Source: CAZYFH01 sp964646815
GTDB taxonomy: Bacteria; Acidobacteriota; Vicinamibacteria; Vicinamibacterales; UBA8438
DNA length: 48,947 bases
Direction: 5' to 3'
NCBI GenBank assembly: GCA_964646815.1
Contig: CAZYFH010000029.1
Coordinates: forward strand, 1-48,947
Of this stretch, positions 1 to 7,930 are shown piece by piece. Each line of letters opens with the position of its first letter. Position 1 is the first letter of the stretch. The notes beneath the pieces were generated by a model, which saw only the letters and a program-made list of their open reading frames with translations, ran no database searches and was not told the DNA's origin. Both the position numbers and the translations under genes were made by a program.

Positions 1-1438
1 AGCTCCAGAGGAAGAACGACAGCCGCGACGCAAGCTCCAGGTCTGACACCTGATAAGGCGCGCCAGGCTGGGCGTCGGCTGGGTCGATCTCGACACGAAA
101 CAGGAACTCGGGGTCGACCAGAATGCCGCGCAGCGCGAACTCGATGCCCGACTCGAAACTGCCGTTCGCCCGTCCGACCTCGTAAAACGCCATCAACGCC
201 TCGACGTCGTCGTCGGTGACCGGCCGCCGAAACGCGCGCCGCGCGAGGGTGCCGAGAATGGCCTCAGCGCAAGTGGCTTCGTCTGCCGTGCCCTCGGGCA
301 TGCACGCGAAGATGCGCTGCCGGCTCGGCGTGCCGGTCTCATCCGATGGCGCGGTCGGTTCGAACGGCCCTTCGATCTCCACGCGCCAGACCGCCATCGG
401 GGCATCCCGGTCTCCGGCGTAGTGATACGTCTCCGCCGCGCTGACGGGCTCGAGCACGCCCTCGGCGATGGCACTCGTCCGCAGGAACGAGAGCGCCACC
501 TCGCGACTCCCCGCCGTCACCGGCAGGCGGACCTGGAGGTCGGCGTCGGCATCCCGCTCGTACGGTGTCAGGTTGAAGACCGCGTTCCACGCCTCACGCT
601 GGCCATCGGCGCCGATCTCGAACTCGGCGACGCGGGCCCGATCGAGTCTCACTTCGAGCCGGTTGCGCCGCTGTAGCCCTTTGATGGCATCGCCGTGCGT
701 CCGCTCCAGGGTGATGCGAATCTCGTACACCCCGTCCACGGGGAAGTAATGACGCATGGCGACCCCGCCGCGCGTTCCGAACGGATGGAGCTCGCTCATC
801 CGTGCATGCTGCAGGAGCACCGGAGACGTGGAGTAGGTTGCGGTCGTGGCGCGGATCGACGGCTGGCCCACGGCCAGTTCCGCGATCTTGCTGGCGGCAA
901 GCATGTAGCGCTCGAGCAGCGACGGCGACAGAGACAGCACATCGGCAATGTTGTCGAAGCCGTAGCTCAGATCATCGGCCGGCAAAAGCTCGCGGCCGTC
1001 AATGTCGAGCGCAAGCAGGTCACGGACGGCGTTCGTGTACTCCGTCCGATTCAGCCGGTGAATCGTCTCGATACCGGGGTTCGGTGCAGCCGTGGAGACG
1101 CGGTCGAGCTCAGACTCCAGCCACCCCGTGAACGCGTCGTAAGTCGTCTCATCGGGCCTGGGGCGCGGGCGTGGCGGCATTTCGCGCGTGCGGAGCTTGC
1201 GCACGACTTTTTCCCACACCTCTGCACTGTGACCGACCTCGTCGACATCAAGCGATTCGAGCGTGAGCCCGGCGGTCCGGAGGCGGTCGCTGTGGCACGT
1301 GACGCAGTACTGGTCGAGCACCGCACGATACGCGGCCTCCGGCGCGACGACCCCCTGAGCTGAGACCCTCGCCTGGCCGACCAGGCAGACGGCCGCCAGA
1401 CAGCTTCCAACGACGGCGGGTCTGATAACGTTGAGCAT
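1..1438 (-). CDS. PSCyt/DUF1592-family di-heme-type protein, N-terminal 479 residues (runs off left edge)
   Basis: Reading the minus strand from the ATG at 1438 gives one open frame to the window edge, so the C-terminus is missing. The N-terminus is a signal peptide (about residues 1-28, ending VSAQ). A covalent-heme motif CVTCH follows at 45-49, then a DUF1587-like segment (HRLNRTEYTNAVRDLLALD), a carbohydrate-binding-like beta region, and DUF1595/DUF1592 segments (RRAFRRPVTDDD; SRLSFFLWS at the edge). The full-length paralogs in this window continue into DUF1588, with a second CxxCH, and DUF1585. The family is periplasmic and its reaction is unknown; the heme motif implies electron transfer. 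By analogy with the other copies, a DUF1552 gene is expected just beyond the left edge. GAGG lies just before the start. The call is secure; the function is not. Confidence 0.9.
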   Translation of the reverse strand, partial: MLNVIRPAVVGSCLAAVCLVGQARVSAQGVVAPEAAYRAVLDQYCVTCHSDRLRTAGLTLESLDVDEVGHSAEVWEKVVRKLRTREMPPRPRPRPDETTYDAFTGWLESELDRVSTAAPNPGIETIHRLNRTEYTNAVRDLLALDIDGRELLPADDLSYGFDNIADVLSLSPSLLERYMLAASKIAELAVGQPSIRATTATYSTSPVLLQHARMSELHPFGTRGGVAMRHYFPVDGVYEIRITLERTHGDAIKGLQRRNRLEVRLDRARVAEFEIGADGQREAWNAVFNLTPYERDADADLQVRLPVTAGSREVALSFLRTSAIAEGVLEPVSAAETYHYAGDRDAPMAVWRVEIEGPFEPTAPSDETGTPSRQRIFACMPEGTADEATCAEAILGTLARRAFRRPVTDDDVEALMAFYEVGRANGSFESGIEFALRGILVDPEFLFRVEIDPADAQPGAPYQVSDLELASRLSFFLWS

Positions 1439-1453
1439 GCCTCTACAGTATGA

Positions 1454-1459
1454 ATTATA
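1454..1459 (-). promoter_or_regulatory. Candidate -10 box for the leftmost PSCyt gene
   Basis: The minus strand reads TATAAT, a perfect -10 hexamer, about 15 bases upstream of the ATG at 1438. It lies in an AT-rich pocket inside the 142-base gap between divergent genes. No good -35 hexamer is seen at 16-18 bases, and the leader would be very short, so this is a weak call. Confidence 0.3.
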
Positions 1460-1580
1460 TGGCCTCGGCCGCCGCTTTGGCCCAGGAAACTTTGCGCGGA
1501 CGTTGTCCGAAGCGAGCAGGTCGGAACCGGGGGCCAGGCCGTGTGGAACGGGCGTCGCAACGCGGATATAATCGCTCGAA

Positions 1581-2408
1581 ATGTCACTGCCTGTGCGAGT
1601 TTCAATCGGCGTCTGCGCCCTGCTGCTGGTCGCCGGCATGGCGACCGCGCAGTCGCGTGACGCTCCGATTCCGCACGATGTCGGTCAGAGCGTCACCCCG
1701 GCCTTCGAGGGCTGGTTTCCGAACGCCGACGGCACGTTCAGCCTGTCGTTTGGCTACATGAACCGTAACTTCAAGGAAACCCTCGACATCCCGATCGGCC
1801 CGGGCAACGCGTTCGATTTCGGACCGGCCGACCAGGGCCAGCCGACGCATTTCCTCGCGCGGCGCCACGCCGGCGTCTTCACGGTCGTGGTGCCCGCCGA
1901 CTTCGGCGATCGCCAGTTGACATGGACGCTGGCCAGCGGCGGCGAGACGATTGCCATTCCCGGCCATCTCCGGCCCGAATGGGAAATCGATGCGCTGCAC
2001 GAGATCACGAGCGGCAATCGGCCGCCGATGCTGAAGTTCGACCCCGATGCCGAGGCGTCACAGGGACCGGGCGGCGCACATTCGAGGCTTGAAGCCAGCA
2101 CCGGACGTCCGGTGACACTGGAGGTCTGGGCGAGCGACGACGGCATCAAGAAGCGGCAATCACCGCGAGAGCGAGTGCTTGGCGTCGCGTGGAGCAAGTA
2201 CCGCGGACCTGGGAACGTCGAGTTGGGTCAGGCGCGACCGCAAATCGATGCCCACGGCAAAGCGACGACGACGGCCACGTTCGACGAGCCGGGCAGCTAT
2301 ATGCTTCGGGCGCTGGTATGGGACGACTCTGGCCCGCAGGGTCAAATCATGGCCGGCGGGTTCCAATGCTGCTGGACCAACGGGTTTGTCGAGATCACGG
2401 TGAGGTGA
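1581..2408 (+). CDS. Small secreted beta-rich protein (FGYMNRN family), copy 1
   Basis: 275-residue exported protein with a signal peptide ending at about residue 24 (MATAQ). I do not recognise a named family. It is clearly paralogous to the minus-strand gene at 8917-9813. Both share a conserved block with EGW, DGTFSLSFGYMNRN or its equivalent, a proline-rich IPIGPGN segment, VPADFGD and a C-terminal FDEPGSYMLRAL segment that looks like an Ig-like or PKD-like strand set. It is the first gene of a plus-strand operon; only 8 bases separate its stop from the following cytochrome/copper monooxygenase. Copy 2 also sits beside such a monooxygenase, so I infer a partner or substrate-presenting role. 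There are two adjacent cysteines near the C-terminus (FQCCW) and no heme motif. Function unknown. Confidence 0.8.
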   Translation: MSLPVRVSIGVCALLLVAGMATAQSRDAPIPHDVGQSVTPAFEGWFPNADGTFSLSFGYMNRNFKETLDIPIGPGNAFDFGPADQGQPTHFLARRHAGVFTVVVPADFGDRQLTWTLASGGETIAIPGHLRPEWEIDALHEITSGNRPPMLKFDPDAEASQGPGGAHSRLEASTGRPVTLEVWASDDGIKKRQSPRERVLGVAWSKYRGPGNVELGQARPQIDAHGKATTTATFDEPGSYMLRALVWDDSGPQGQIMAGGFQCCWTNGFVEITVR

Positions 2409-2416
2409 GGAACCAA

Positions 2417-3742
2417 ATGACGACAACGAAGATGTTCACCATCGGCACACTTGGCATGCTGCTCGCCACGACCGCGCCGGCTGCGGCGCAGACGACGACC
2501 GACGCTACCTTCGCGAAGGACGTCGCGCCCATCCTGCAGCGGAGCTGCCAGACGTGCCACCGTACCGGGAGCATGGCGCCGATGTCGCTTGTCACCTACC
2601 AGGAGGTGCGGCCCTGGGCGCGCGCGATCAAGGAGAAGGTCGCCAACCGCATCATGCCGCCGTGGCATCTGGACAAGACCGTGGGCATTCGCGATTTCAA
2701 GAACGACATCTCGTTGAGCGACGCGGAGATCGACGCCGTCGTTCGCTGGGTCGACGCAGGGGCGCCGCTCGGGAATCCCGCCGACATGCCACCACCGATT
2801 GATTGGCCCGACGGCGACGTCTGGCACCTCGGCGAGGAGCAAGGGTACGGCGAGCCCGATCTGGTCGTCCGTTCGACACCCTGGACCCAGGCACCGGAGG
2901 GACAGGACCAGTGGTATCAGCCGGTCGTCGATACCGGCCTGACGGAGGACCGCTGGGTGCGCGCCCTCGAAGTGCGTCCCTCCCTGGAAGGCCGGCCCAT
3001 CGTCCACCATGTCGTGACCTATCTCATCCAGGACGAGAGCGACGACGACTTCGAGGCGGCGGTTGATGTGCCCGGCAGCGGCTCGTACTTCACTGAGTTC
3101 GCCGTCGGCAAGATCGGCGATGTCTTCCGCGAGAACACCGGCAAGCTGCTGAAGGCCGACTCGCAGATTCGCTTCGACATCCACTACCACTCGGTCGGCG
3201 AGGAGATCAGCGATTCCAGCGAGGTCGGGATCTGGCTCTACCCCAAGGGGTATGTGCCCAAGTATCGCGTCTACCCCCAAGCGATGGGCGTGCGCCAGTC
3301 GATGGCCACACTCGACATCCCGCCAGGCGAGGTCACCGAGCACGAGGCGTTCGTCCCGCTGCGGTTGCCGGCGCGGCTCGAAAACTTCCAGCCGCACATG
3401 CACATCCGCGGCAAGGCGATGTCGATGGAAGCGATCTATCCGGACGGCCGGACAGAGATGCTGAACTACGTCGACCGCTTCGACTTTAACTGGCACGTGA
3501 ACTACGTCTACACCGACGACTCCGCGCCGGTGCTGCCGGCCGGCACGATCATCAAGCTGACGGCCTGGCACGACAACAGCAGCGCGAACCGCGCCAATCC
3601 TGACCCGTCGCAGTGGGTGGGCTGGGGCCAGCGCAGCTATGACGACATGTATCACGCCCACGTCAACGTCGTGTATCTGACGGACGAGGACTACGACCAG
3701 ATCGTCGAAGCGCGCAAGGCGACCACGGACAACGACGAGTGA
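2417..3742 (+). CDS. Cytochrome c / PHM-like copper monooxygenase fusion, copy 1
   Basis: The 441-residue protein starts at the ATG at 2417, preceded by GAGGTGAGG; an upstream in-frame start at 2189 would overlap the previous gene by 220 bases. A signal peptide (1-25) leads to a cytochrome c module with CQTCH at 44-48. The rest matches the copper type II ascorbate-dependent monooxygenase fold. HH at 197-198 fits the CuH site, HYH at 256-258 and HMH at 327-329 fit further copper ligands, and D-D-M with Met411 fits the axial CuM methionine of peptidylglycine alpha-hydroxylating monooxygenase. All these ligands are present, so catalysis is plausible. The heme domain may supply electrons in place of ascorbate (inference). 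The stop overlaps the next gene's start. The substrate is unknown. Confidence 0.88.
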   Translation: MTTTKMFTIGTLGMLLATTAPAAAQTTTDATFAKDVAPILQRSCQTCHRTGSMAPMSLVTYQEVRPWARAIKEKVANRIMPPWHLDKTVGIRDFKNDISLSDAEIDAVVRWVDAGAPLGNPADMPPPIDWPDGDVWHLGEEQGYGEPDLVVRSTPWTQAPEGQDQWYQPVVDTGLTEDRWVRALEVRPSLEGRPIVHHVVTYLIQDESDDDFEAAVDVPGSGSYFTEFAVGKIGDVFRENTGKLLKADSQIRFDIHYHSVGEEISDSSEVGIWLYPKGYVPKYRVYPQAMGVRQSMATLDIPPGEVTEHEAFVPLRLPARLENFQPHMHIRGKAMSMEAIYPDGRTEMLNYVDRFDFNWHVNYVYTDDSAPVLPAGTIIKLTAWHDNSSANRANPDPSQWVGWGQRSYDDMYHAHVNVVYLTDEDYDQIVEARKATTDNDE

Positions 3743-5691
3743 GGCGCATCGCACTCCTCGTGTCGCTGCTGATGGGGGCCGCGGCGTCGGGTCTCGCCCA
3801 GACCGGCACCACGAACGGCGAGTGGCGCGCCTATGGCGGCGACGCGGGTAGCACCCGCTACGCGCCCCTCGATCAGATTGCCCGCGACAACGTCGGCGAC
3901 CTCGAGATCGCCTGGCGCTGGAAGACAGACAACTTCGGACCGCGCCCCGACTACAACTACCAGGCCACGCCGCTCATGGTTGGCGGGACCCTCTATGTCA
4001 CTGCCGGTACCGGCCGCGACGTGGTCGCCATCGACGCCGCCACCGGTGAAACGCTCTGGCTGTGGCGCTACGACGAAGGCGAACGGGGCAACCGCGCGCC
4101 GCGCAAGAACCACCGTGGCGTCGCGTACTGGACCGATGGCACGGCCGCACGCATCCTCTACATCACCGCCGGCTACCGCCTCATCTCGCTCGACGCCGCT
4201 ACCGGCCATCCCGACCCCACGTTCGGTGACCAGGGCGTCGTCGACCTGTTCGACGGCCTCGACCGACCACGTCCGGAGATCGGTCAGATTGGCGCCAGCT
4301 CTCCACCGATGGTCGTTGGCAATGTAGCGGTCGTCGGCTCCGCGCTCAGTGCGTTCGCCCGCACGCGGGAAAACATCGCCGGCTTCGTACGTGGGTACGA
4401 CGTCCGGACCGGTGAGCGGCGCTGGATCTTCCACACGATTCCGCTACCTGGCGAGCTCGGCAACGAGACCTGGGAGAACGACTCCTGGCGGTATACCGGC
4501 AACGCCGGCGCCTGGGCGCCGATGGCCGCCGACCCCGAGCTTGGCTACGTCTACCTGCCTCTCGAGACCCCGACCAACGACCTCTATGGCGGCGACCGAC
4601 CTGGCGACAACCTGTTCGCCGAAAGCCTCGTCGCGCTCGACGCCGCGACCGGCGAGCGTGTGTGGCACTACCAGTTCATCCATCACGGCATCTGGGACTG
4701 GGATATCCCGACCGCCCCGATGCTGGTTGACATCACGGTCGACGGCCGCGCGATCAAAGCGATCGCGCAGGTGACCAAGCAGGCGTGGACGTATGTGTTC
4801 GACCGCGTCACGGGCGAGCCGGTGTGGCCGATCGAGGAGCGTGCCGTGCCGAGCGGCAACGTGCCGGGTGAGTGGTACGCTCCGACGCAACCCTTTCCGA
4901 CGAAGCCGGCACCATTCGATCGGCAAGGCATCACGAACGATGACCTGATCGACTTCACCGCCGAGATCAAGGCGGAGGCCATGCGGATCGCTTCAGAGTT
5001 CCGAATGGGGCCCATCTTCACGCCGCCAACGGCCGCGGGCGACACGAGCGTGCGGGGGACCCTGATGCTCCCGGGCCTGACCGGCGGGGCCAACTGGCAA
5101 GGCGGTGCGGTCGACGCGGAAACGGGCGTCCTCTACGTCTCGTCGATCACGAATCCCATGCGTGGCGCAGCACGGCCTCCGACCGGCGATTTGCCGAATT
5201 TCGCGGCGGCCGCCCGCGCAGCCGGGAGCCGGCCGCGCACGGCGGCCGCCGGGTGCGGAATGATGGGACCGCTCGGGCTGCCGCTTGTGAAGCCTCCATG
5301 GGGCCGTATCACCGCCATCGACCTCAACACTGGCGAACACCTCTGGATGAGGCCGAACGGCGACACGCCCGACTGCGTCAAGAACCACCCGGCGCTCGCA
5401 GGCCTCGACATCCCGCCGACCGGGAAAGCAGAGCGGGGCGGGATCCTGGTGACGAAGACGCTCGTGTTCGCCGGGGAAGGGTCAGGGTTGTTTGCCGCGC
5501 CGCGCGAGACGGGCGGGCCGATGTTTCGCGCCCACGACAAGCTGACGGGTGAGGTCGTGTCGGAACTCGCGCTGCCCGCGAATCAGAGTGGGCTGCCGAT
5601 GAGCTATCTGGTCGATGGGAAACAGTACATCGTCGTCGCGGTCGGCGCGCGGAATCACCCCGCCGAGCTGGTCGCGCTGTCGCTGCCATGA
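3739..5691 (+). CDS. PQQ-dependent dehydrogenase (quinoprotein glucose/alcohol dehydrogenase type)
   Basis: 650-residue exported eight-bladed quinoprotein. The start is a GTG whose last bases form the TGA stop of the previous gene (GTGA, 4-base overlap), which indicates translational coupling. A signal peptide (about 1-20, ending GLAQ) precedes WRAYGGDAGSTRYAPLDQI, the typical first blade. Later family blocks include GDRPGDNLFAESLVALD, FIHHGIWDWDIPTAPML and GEWYAPTQPFPTKP. There is no C-terminal cytochrome domain, so electrons probably leave to a separate carrier such as the neighbouring heme proteins. Members oxidise sugars or alcohols in the periplasm with PQQ and calcium; the substrate cannot be read from sequence. 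It is about 50-60 percent similar by eye to the gene at 25041-27071. PQQ synthesis genes are not in this window. Confidence 0.93.
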   Translation: MRRIALLVSLLMGAAASGLAQTGTTNGEWRAYGGDAGSTRYAPLDQIARDNVGDLEIAWRWKTDNFGPRPDYNYQATPLMVGGTLYVTAGTGRDVVAIDAATGETLWLWRYDEGERGNRAPRKNHRGVAYWTDGTAARILYITAGYRLISLDAATGHPDPTFGDQGVVDLFDGLDRPRPEIGQIGASSPPMVVGNVAVVGSALSAFARTRENIAGFVRGYDVRTGERRWIFHTIPLPGELGNETWENDSWRYTGNAGAWAPMAADPELGYVYLPLETPTNDLYGGDRPGDNLFAESLVALDAATGERVWHYQFIHHGIWDWDIPTAPMLVDITVDGRAIKAIAQVTKQAWTYVFDRVTGEPVWPIEERAVPSGNVPGEWYAPTQPFPTKPAPFDRQGITNDDLIDFTAEIKAEAMRIASEFRMGPIFTPPTAAGDTSVRGTLMLPGLTGGANWQGGAVDAETGVLYVSSITNPMRGAARPPTGDLPNFAAAARAAGSRPRTAAAGCGMMGPLGLPLVKPPWGRITAIDLNTGEHLWMRPNGDTPDCVKNHPALAGLDIPPTGKAERGGILVTKTLVFAGEGSGLFAAPRETGGPMFRAHDKLTGEVVSELALPANQSGLPMSYLVDGKQYIVVAVGARNHPAELVALSLP

Positions 5692-5735
5692 TGCGTGGTC
5701 CGGGCCGTGAGCCCCGGACAATAAGGAGCACACCG

Positions 5736-7301
5736 ATGACATACCGTCTTTTCTCGCGAGTGACCGTCCTCGCCGCCGCAGTCGTGCTGGCCACCACCGG
5801 GCTCGCGTCGGCGCAAGCGCCGGCAACGTTCACCAAGGACGTCGCCCCGATTCTCTTCGACAACTGCGTGAGCTGCCATCGACCCGGCGAGGTGGCACCG
5901 ATGCCGCTGCGTTCATATGACGAGGTCAGGCCGTGGGCACGCGCCATCAAAGACAAGGTCCTGACGGGCGACATGCCGCCCTGGTTCCCGGACCCGGACT
6001 TCGGGACCTTCAAGGACGACGCGCGGCTGACGGAACGGGAGATCAACACGATCGCGCGGTGGGTCGACACGGGCGCGCCACAGGGCGATCCGGCCGACCT
6101 TCCGGAGCTGCCGACCTTCACCGACGGTTGGGCCCTTGGTGAGCCGGACCACGTCATGACGCTCCCGGAGGTCACCGTCCCGGCGGAGGGCAACGACTAC
6201 TATCCCGACCTCTCGTTGACCGTGGACTTGACGGAGAAGCGGTGGATCAGGGCGATCGAGGTCCGACCGAGCAATCGGGAGGTCACGCATCACCAGGTGA
6301 TCTTCACCACGGGCCAGGGCGAGATGGGCTCGAGCGGGTTCTTCGACGTCCTGGCCGTCTGGTCGGTCGGGACCAACCCACACGAGTTTCCCGAGGGGAT
6401 GGGCCGCTGGGTCCATCCAGGGCAGGAGCTGACCATCAACGCGCACTACCACCCGAGTGGCGAGGTCCAAACCGATCAGACACGCATCGCGCTGTACTTT
6501 GGCGAGGGCGAGATGCAGAAGGAAGTCGTCGCGGCTCTGGCCGGCACGATGAGCTTCGAGATCCCGGCGCACGCGGATAACCACGAGCTCCGCTCGTCCT
6601 ACATCATCGACCAGGACGTGAGCGCGATCTCGTATTTCCCGCACATGCACGTGCGCGGAAAGGACATGAAGCTGGTGGCGAACTTTCCGAACGGGGAGAC
6701 CCAGACGCTGATCAGCGTGCCCGAGTACGACTTCGACTGGCAGCTGTTCTACTACCCCGACCGCCGCATCGCGCTCCCGGCCGGCACGCGGCTCGACATC
6801 ATCGCGCACTACGACAACTCGGCGGCGAACCCGAACAACCCTGACCCCGACAAGGCCGTCGGCTTCGGCTTGCAGACGACCGACGAGATGATGTTCACCG
6901 TGCTCGAGTTCTACCCCGACGAGGGCGTCAGCCCGAGGCCGGCCTCCGATGAGACGCGCCGCGACGCGTTGATTGCTTCGCTACCAGCATCGTCGGCGTA
7001 TCGCGTCGACCTCCAGATGATGGGGCAGGCGTTGCCGAGCGCCCTGCATCTACCGAGGGACGGCGAGGGCACGTGGTATATCCCGATCCGCGGTAATCTC
7101 ATGTCCATGCCGGCAGAGAACATCGTCTGGGACGGGAACGTCTATCGCTTCGACATGCAGCTCCGGCTGGGACCGATGCAAAGCGACCTCGTCGTCGAGG
7201 GGACCATCGGAGACGACGGTGCGATCCAGGGCACGTTCGAAGGAACCGGAATGGTACCGTTCTCGGCGTTCGAGGGAACCTTGGCCGGCAACACCAACTA
7301 G
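5736..7301 (+). CDS. Cytochrome c / PHM-like copper monooxygenase fusion, copy 2, with extra C-terminal domain
   Basis: 521 residues. The ATG at 5736 is chosen because AAGGAG sits eight bases upstream and a signal peptide (ending LASAQ) begins there; an in-frame ATG at 5688 overlaps the previous gene. CVSCH at 44-48 is the heme site. Copper-ligand motifs are complete: HH 185-186, HYH 237-239, HMH 303-305 and TTDEM with Met385. Unlike the other two copies, it continues about 120 residues past the monooxygenase core in a beta-rich domain (WYIPIRGNLMSMP, MVPFSAFEGTLAG). A degraded second copy of that tail lies downstream at 7591-7811. It is the last gene of the operon begun at 1581. Periplasmic copper hydroxylase activity is likely from the ligands; the substrate is unknown. 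Confidence 0.88.
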   Translation: MTYRLFSRVTVLAAAVVLATTGLASAQAPATFTKDVAPILFDNCVSCHRPGEVAPMPLRSYDEVRPWARAIKDKVLTGDMPPWFPDPDFGTFKDDARLTEREINTIARWVDTGAPQGDPADLPELPTFTDGWALGEPDHVMTLPEVTVPAEGNDYYPDLSLTVDLTEKRWIRAIEVRPSNREVTHHQVIFTTGQGEMGSSGFFDVLAVWSVGTNPHEFPEGMGRWVHPGQELTINAHYHPSGEVQTDQTRIALYFGEGEMQKEVVAALAGTMSFEIPAHADNHELRSSYIIDQDVSAISYFPHMHVRGKDMKLVANFPNGETQTLISVPEYDFDWQLFYYPDRRIALPAGTRLDIIAHYDNSAANPNNPDPDKAVGFGLQTTDEMMFTVLEFYPDEGVSPRPASDETRRDALIASLPASSAYRVDLQMMGQALPSALHLPRDGEGTWYIPIRGNLMSMPAENIVWDGNVYRFDMQLRLGPMQSDLVVEGTIGDDGAIQGTFEGTGMVPFSAFEGTLAGNTN

Positions 7302-7304
7302 ACG

Positions 7305-7317
7305 GGGGCTGCGCCCC
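7305..7317 (+). terminator. Short GC hairpin after the monooxygenase operon
   Basis: GGGGC-TGC-GCCCC forms a perfect five-base-pair stem four bases after the TAG at 7299-7301. It lacks a U-tract, so at best it is a weak intrinsic terminator. Confidence 0.3.
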
Positions 7318-7368
7318 GAACTCCCGAGGTTCGCTTCGGGGGCCGACGACCGGAAACGGTCGCCGCCC

Positions 7369-7590
7369 CCCGAAGACCAGCAGCACGCGGAAGCCCTCGT
7401 CGATTCGCCGCTCTCGCTCGCCGGGGCCCTCGGCCAGCCCGTAGATCACGTCCGCGGCGAGACACGCCCGCAACACCGTCTGGATCGCCGCTTCCGTCTC
7501 GGGCGCCAGCCTCCGCCCGGGCGGTCCAACACCCAGTGAGAGCGAGAGGTCGACCGGGCCGATGCCGGGTACCGAAACGATCTCCTCGAC
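7369..7590 (-). pseudogene. C-terminal fragment of a second HpcH/HpaI-type aldolase
   Basis: The minus strand encodes about 74 residues closely matching the last 79 residues of the intact aldolase at 7931-8755: PVDLSLSLGVGPPG, ETEAAIQTVLRACLAADV and EGFRVLLVFG. No start or N-terminal part is present. The frame runs past the point where the intact gene stops. Five residues (AIFIG in the intact copy) are missing, exactly between two CCGATG direct repeats (plus-strand reading), which fits slippage. The fragment abuts the monooxygenase tail fragment at about 7590. It is either a diverged duplication or a join of two related genomes at the assembly gap. Confidence 0.8.
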
Positions 7591-7811
7591 GTGGTATATC
7601 CCGATCCACGGGAACCTCATGGTCATCCCCACCGAGCACATCACCCGGGACGGNNNNNNNNNNGACATGCCGCGCAGGCATCGGTCCGATGCGCGGCGAT
7701 GTCGTCGTTGACGGGACCGTCAAGGACGGGGCGCAATCAAGGGTGCATTCGACGGGGCCGGGATGGTGCCGTTCTCGGCGTTCGAGGGTACGCTGGCCGG
7801 GCAACAACTAG
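7591..7811 (+). pseudogene. Degraded copy of the monooxygenase C-terminal domain, split by an N run
   Basis: It translates to WYIPIHGNLMVIPTEHITRDG up to the gap. After the gap come segments matching GPMRGDVVVDGT and GMVPFSAFEGTLAG, but in different frames. These parallel the last 75 residues of the copy ending at 7301, at roughly 75-80 percent nucleotide identity by eye. At least two frameshifts separate the matching segments. It has no start and no N-terminal domains, so it cannot be a functional gene as read. Confidence 0.8.
7654..7663. other. Assembly gap (10 Ns)
   Basis: Ten consecutive N bases. In the intact copy the corresponding stretch is 16 bases, so the gap length is probably a placeholder and the true missing sequence may be short. 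Confidence 0.99.
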
Positions 7812-7835
7812 ACGACGACGGTGATGCCGTGACCG

Positions 7836-7875
7836 CGCTGTGCGCGTTTGGCAAACGGCCAAGGCGTGCACAGCG
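7836..7875 (+). terminator. Hairpin after the degraded monooxygenase tail
   Basis: CGCTGTGC at 7836-7843 pairs perfectly with GCACAGCG at 7868-7875, and an inner TTGG/CCAA pair surrounds the loop. It lies about 25 bases after the TAG of the degraded tail. There is no T-run. It could be a relic terminator of the duplicated operon end. Confidence 0.4.
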
Positions 7876-7894
7876 CGCCTCGCGGGCGCGGAGT

Positions 7895-7928
7895 GGGGCT
7901 CTTTAGGGGGGGCAAGCAGCAGAGCCCC
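7895..7928 (-). terminator. Hairpin just after the aldolase stop
   Basis: GGGGCTCT at 7895-7902 and AGAGCCCC at 7921-7928 form a perfect eight-base-pair stem with an 18-base loop, two bases beyond the stop of the minus-strand aldolase. Its position fits a transcription terminator for that gene. No clear U-tract follows. Confidence 0.5.
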
Positions 7929-7930
7929 GT

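Noticed and set aside
2342..3754. Long open frame antisense to the first cytochrome/monooxygenase
   Set aside because: No domain resemblance and His/Arg/Val-rich composition; it mirrors GC-biased codons of the real gene.
5913..6809. 298-codon open frame antisense to the second monooxygenase
   Set aside because: Antisense shadow with no recognisable motif, while the plus strand has full heme and copper motifs.
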